Of a stretch of DNA of 6,007 nucleotides, positions 5,348-6,007 are shown piece after piece (within the stretch, counting starts at the first letter, position 1; every line of letters starts with the position of its first letter). Below the pieces are notes generated by a model. The model made no database searches, was not told where the DNA came from, and saw nothing but the letters and a program-made list of their open reading frames with translations. The stretch is from Anaerolineae bacterium. Its GTDB lineage: Bacteria > Chloroflexota > Anaerolineae > Anaerolineales > Villigracilaceae. The stretch covers positions 1-6,007 of the forward strand of contig DNDO01000113.1 of assembly GCA_003484265.1 (NCBI GenBank), written 5' to 3'. The position numbers and the translations under genes were made by a program.

Positions 5348-6007
5348 ATGACACGTAAAGCAAAGATCGTAGCAACCATAGGTCCAGCCAGCCAGAGTGA
5401 AGAGGTGCTGGAGAATCTGATCGTCGCGGGTATGAATGTAGCCCGTATGAATTTCTCACACGGCACGCACGAACAACATGCGGAACGCATCGCCATCATT
5501 CGCAGGGTTTCTGAAAAACTTGGCAGGGCAGTGGGTATTATTCAGGATTTGCAAGGTCCCAAGATCCGTGTGGGGGCGTTGGTTGAACCTGTTCAACTTT
5601 CAGAGGGCGAGCTGATTACCTTGTATGTGACGGAGTCCAAGCCTCCGAAGACAGATGGAAAACTGATACCGGTGGATTTTCGTCAGCTTTTCGATTCGGT
5701 CCGCACCTCTGACCGGCTCCTGCTCGATGACGGCAGGCTTGCATTGGAGGTTGTTTCCGTCCTTGATCGTAATGCACTGACCGCCAAGGTCCTCAACGGC
5801 GGACCATTATCTTCGCATAAGGGAATTAATTTACCTGGCGTGCAATTACGCATATCGGGATTCACCGACAAGGACGAAGCCGACCTTGAGTTTGGCATAT
5901 CGCAGGATGTGGACGCAGTGGCGATCTCCTTTGTCCGCACCGCAGATGACGTTAAAAAAGTCCGATATGCGATGGAACACTTTTCAAAAGGAAAGCGCCT
6001 GCCTTTG
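5348..6007 (+). CDS. pyk: Pyruvate kinase, N-terminal part (runs off the window)
   Basis: The first 220 codons of pyruvate kinase, which makes pyruvate and ATP from PEP and ADP as the last step of glycolysis. The reading frame is open to the final base, so the gene is cut by the window and not truncated. Visible landmarks are TRKAKIVATIGPAS (2-15), NVARMNFSHGTH (30-41) with the Arg33/Asn35/Ser37 active-site group, and DLQGPKIRVG (67-76) with the K+-site Asp67. A B-domain follows (about 77-158), then GINLPG (159-164), the return to the barrel, and DAVAISFVRTADDV (189-202). The family's PAL(T/A)EKD stretch reads SGFTDKD (170-176), a small departure. The Mg2+-binding Glu and the C-terminal allosteric domain lie beyond the window. 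The ATG has GAGGTG at 5333-5338, 9 bases upstream, and the conserved N-terminus begins right after it. It follows the CoA-transferase gene by 134 bases, with hairpins between, so it may have its own promoter; none is clear. Confidence 0.97.
   Translation, partial: MTRKAKIVATIGPASQSEEVLENLIVAGMNVARMNFSHGTHEQHAERIAIIRRVSEKLGRAVGIIQDLQGPKIRVGALVEPVQLSEGELITLYVTESKPPKTDGKLIPVDFRQLFDSVRTSDRLLLDDGRLALEVVSVLDRNALTAKVLNGGPLSSHKGINLPGVQLRISGFTDKDEADLEFGISQDVDAVAISFVRTADDVKKVRYAMEHFSKGKRLPL

Noticed and set aside
5083..5499. 138-codon open frame on the - strand spanning the CoA-transferase end and pyk start
   Set aside because: It overlaps two well-supported genes and its product resembles nothing; the length is within what codon bias produces by chance.

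Overview
The window is a bacterial chromosomal segment of moderate GC with six protein genes, all on the + strand. Two of them are cut by the window edges. No RNA gene, mobile element, CRISPR array or phage gene was seen. The ORFs are tightly packed housekeeping and central-metabolism enzymes. The style of the proteins (SLRTR-type ornithine carbamoyltransferase, ATP-type PEP carboxykinase, AbfT-like CoA-transferase) would fit an anaerobic or fermentative bacterium. Chloroflexota (Anaerolineae) is my best guess, but this rests on general resemblance only.

Layout: (1) 1-326, C-terminal end of ATP-dependent PEP carboxykinase (pckA). (2) 327-518, a gap with a strong 15-bp stem-loop terminator and a possible promoter. 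(3) 519-1442, ornithine carbamoyltransferase (argF). (4) 1443-1564, a gap with a possible -10 box. (5) 1565-2767, ornithine aminotransferase (rocD). (6) 2768-2821, a short gap almost filled by a perfect 10-bp inverted repeat. (7) 2822-3916, an alanine-dehydrogenase-family protein lacking two residues that are important in characterised enzymes. (8) 3903-5213, a 4-hydroxybutyrate/butyryl-type CoA-transferase overlapping the previous gene by 14 bases. (9) 5214-5347, a leader with competing hairpins. (10) 5348 to the window end, the N-terminal half of pyruvate kinase (pyk).

How the genes may work together: argF and rocD both act on ornithine. RocD moves its delta-amino group to 2-oxoglutarate. 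An alanine-dehydrogenase-like enzyme could release or capture ammonium at the pyruvate/alanine node, and the CoA-transferase exchanges CoA between short acids. PEP carboxykinase and pyruvate kinase flank this set and act at the PEP/pyruvate node. The set would suit amino-acid fermentation with substrate-level ATP formation, but a biosynthetic role for argF is equally possible and the window cannot decide. The four middle genes lie between a clear terminator at 377-417 and a weaker candidate at 5251-5296, with no obvious terminator between them, so they may share transcription. I see no strong evidence for a wholly new system. The most interesting items are the divergent alanine-dehydrogenase paralogue coupled to a CoA-transferase, and the dyad and repeat elements in the gaps.
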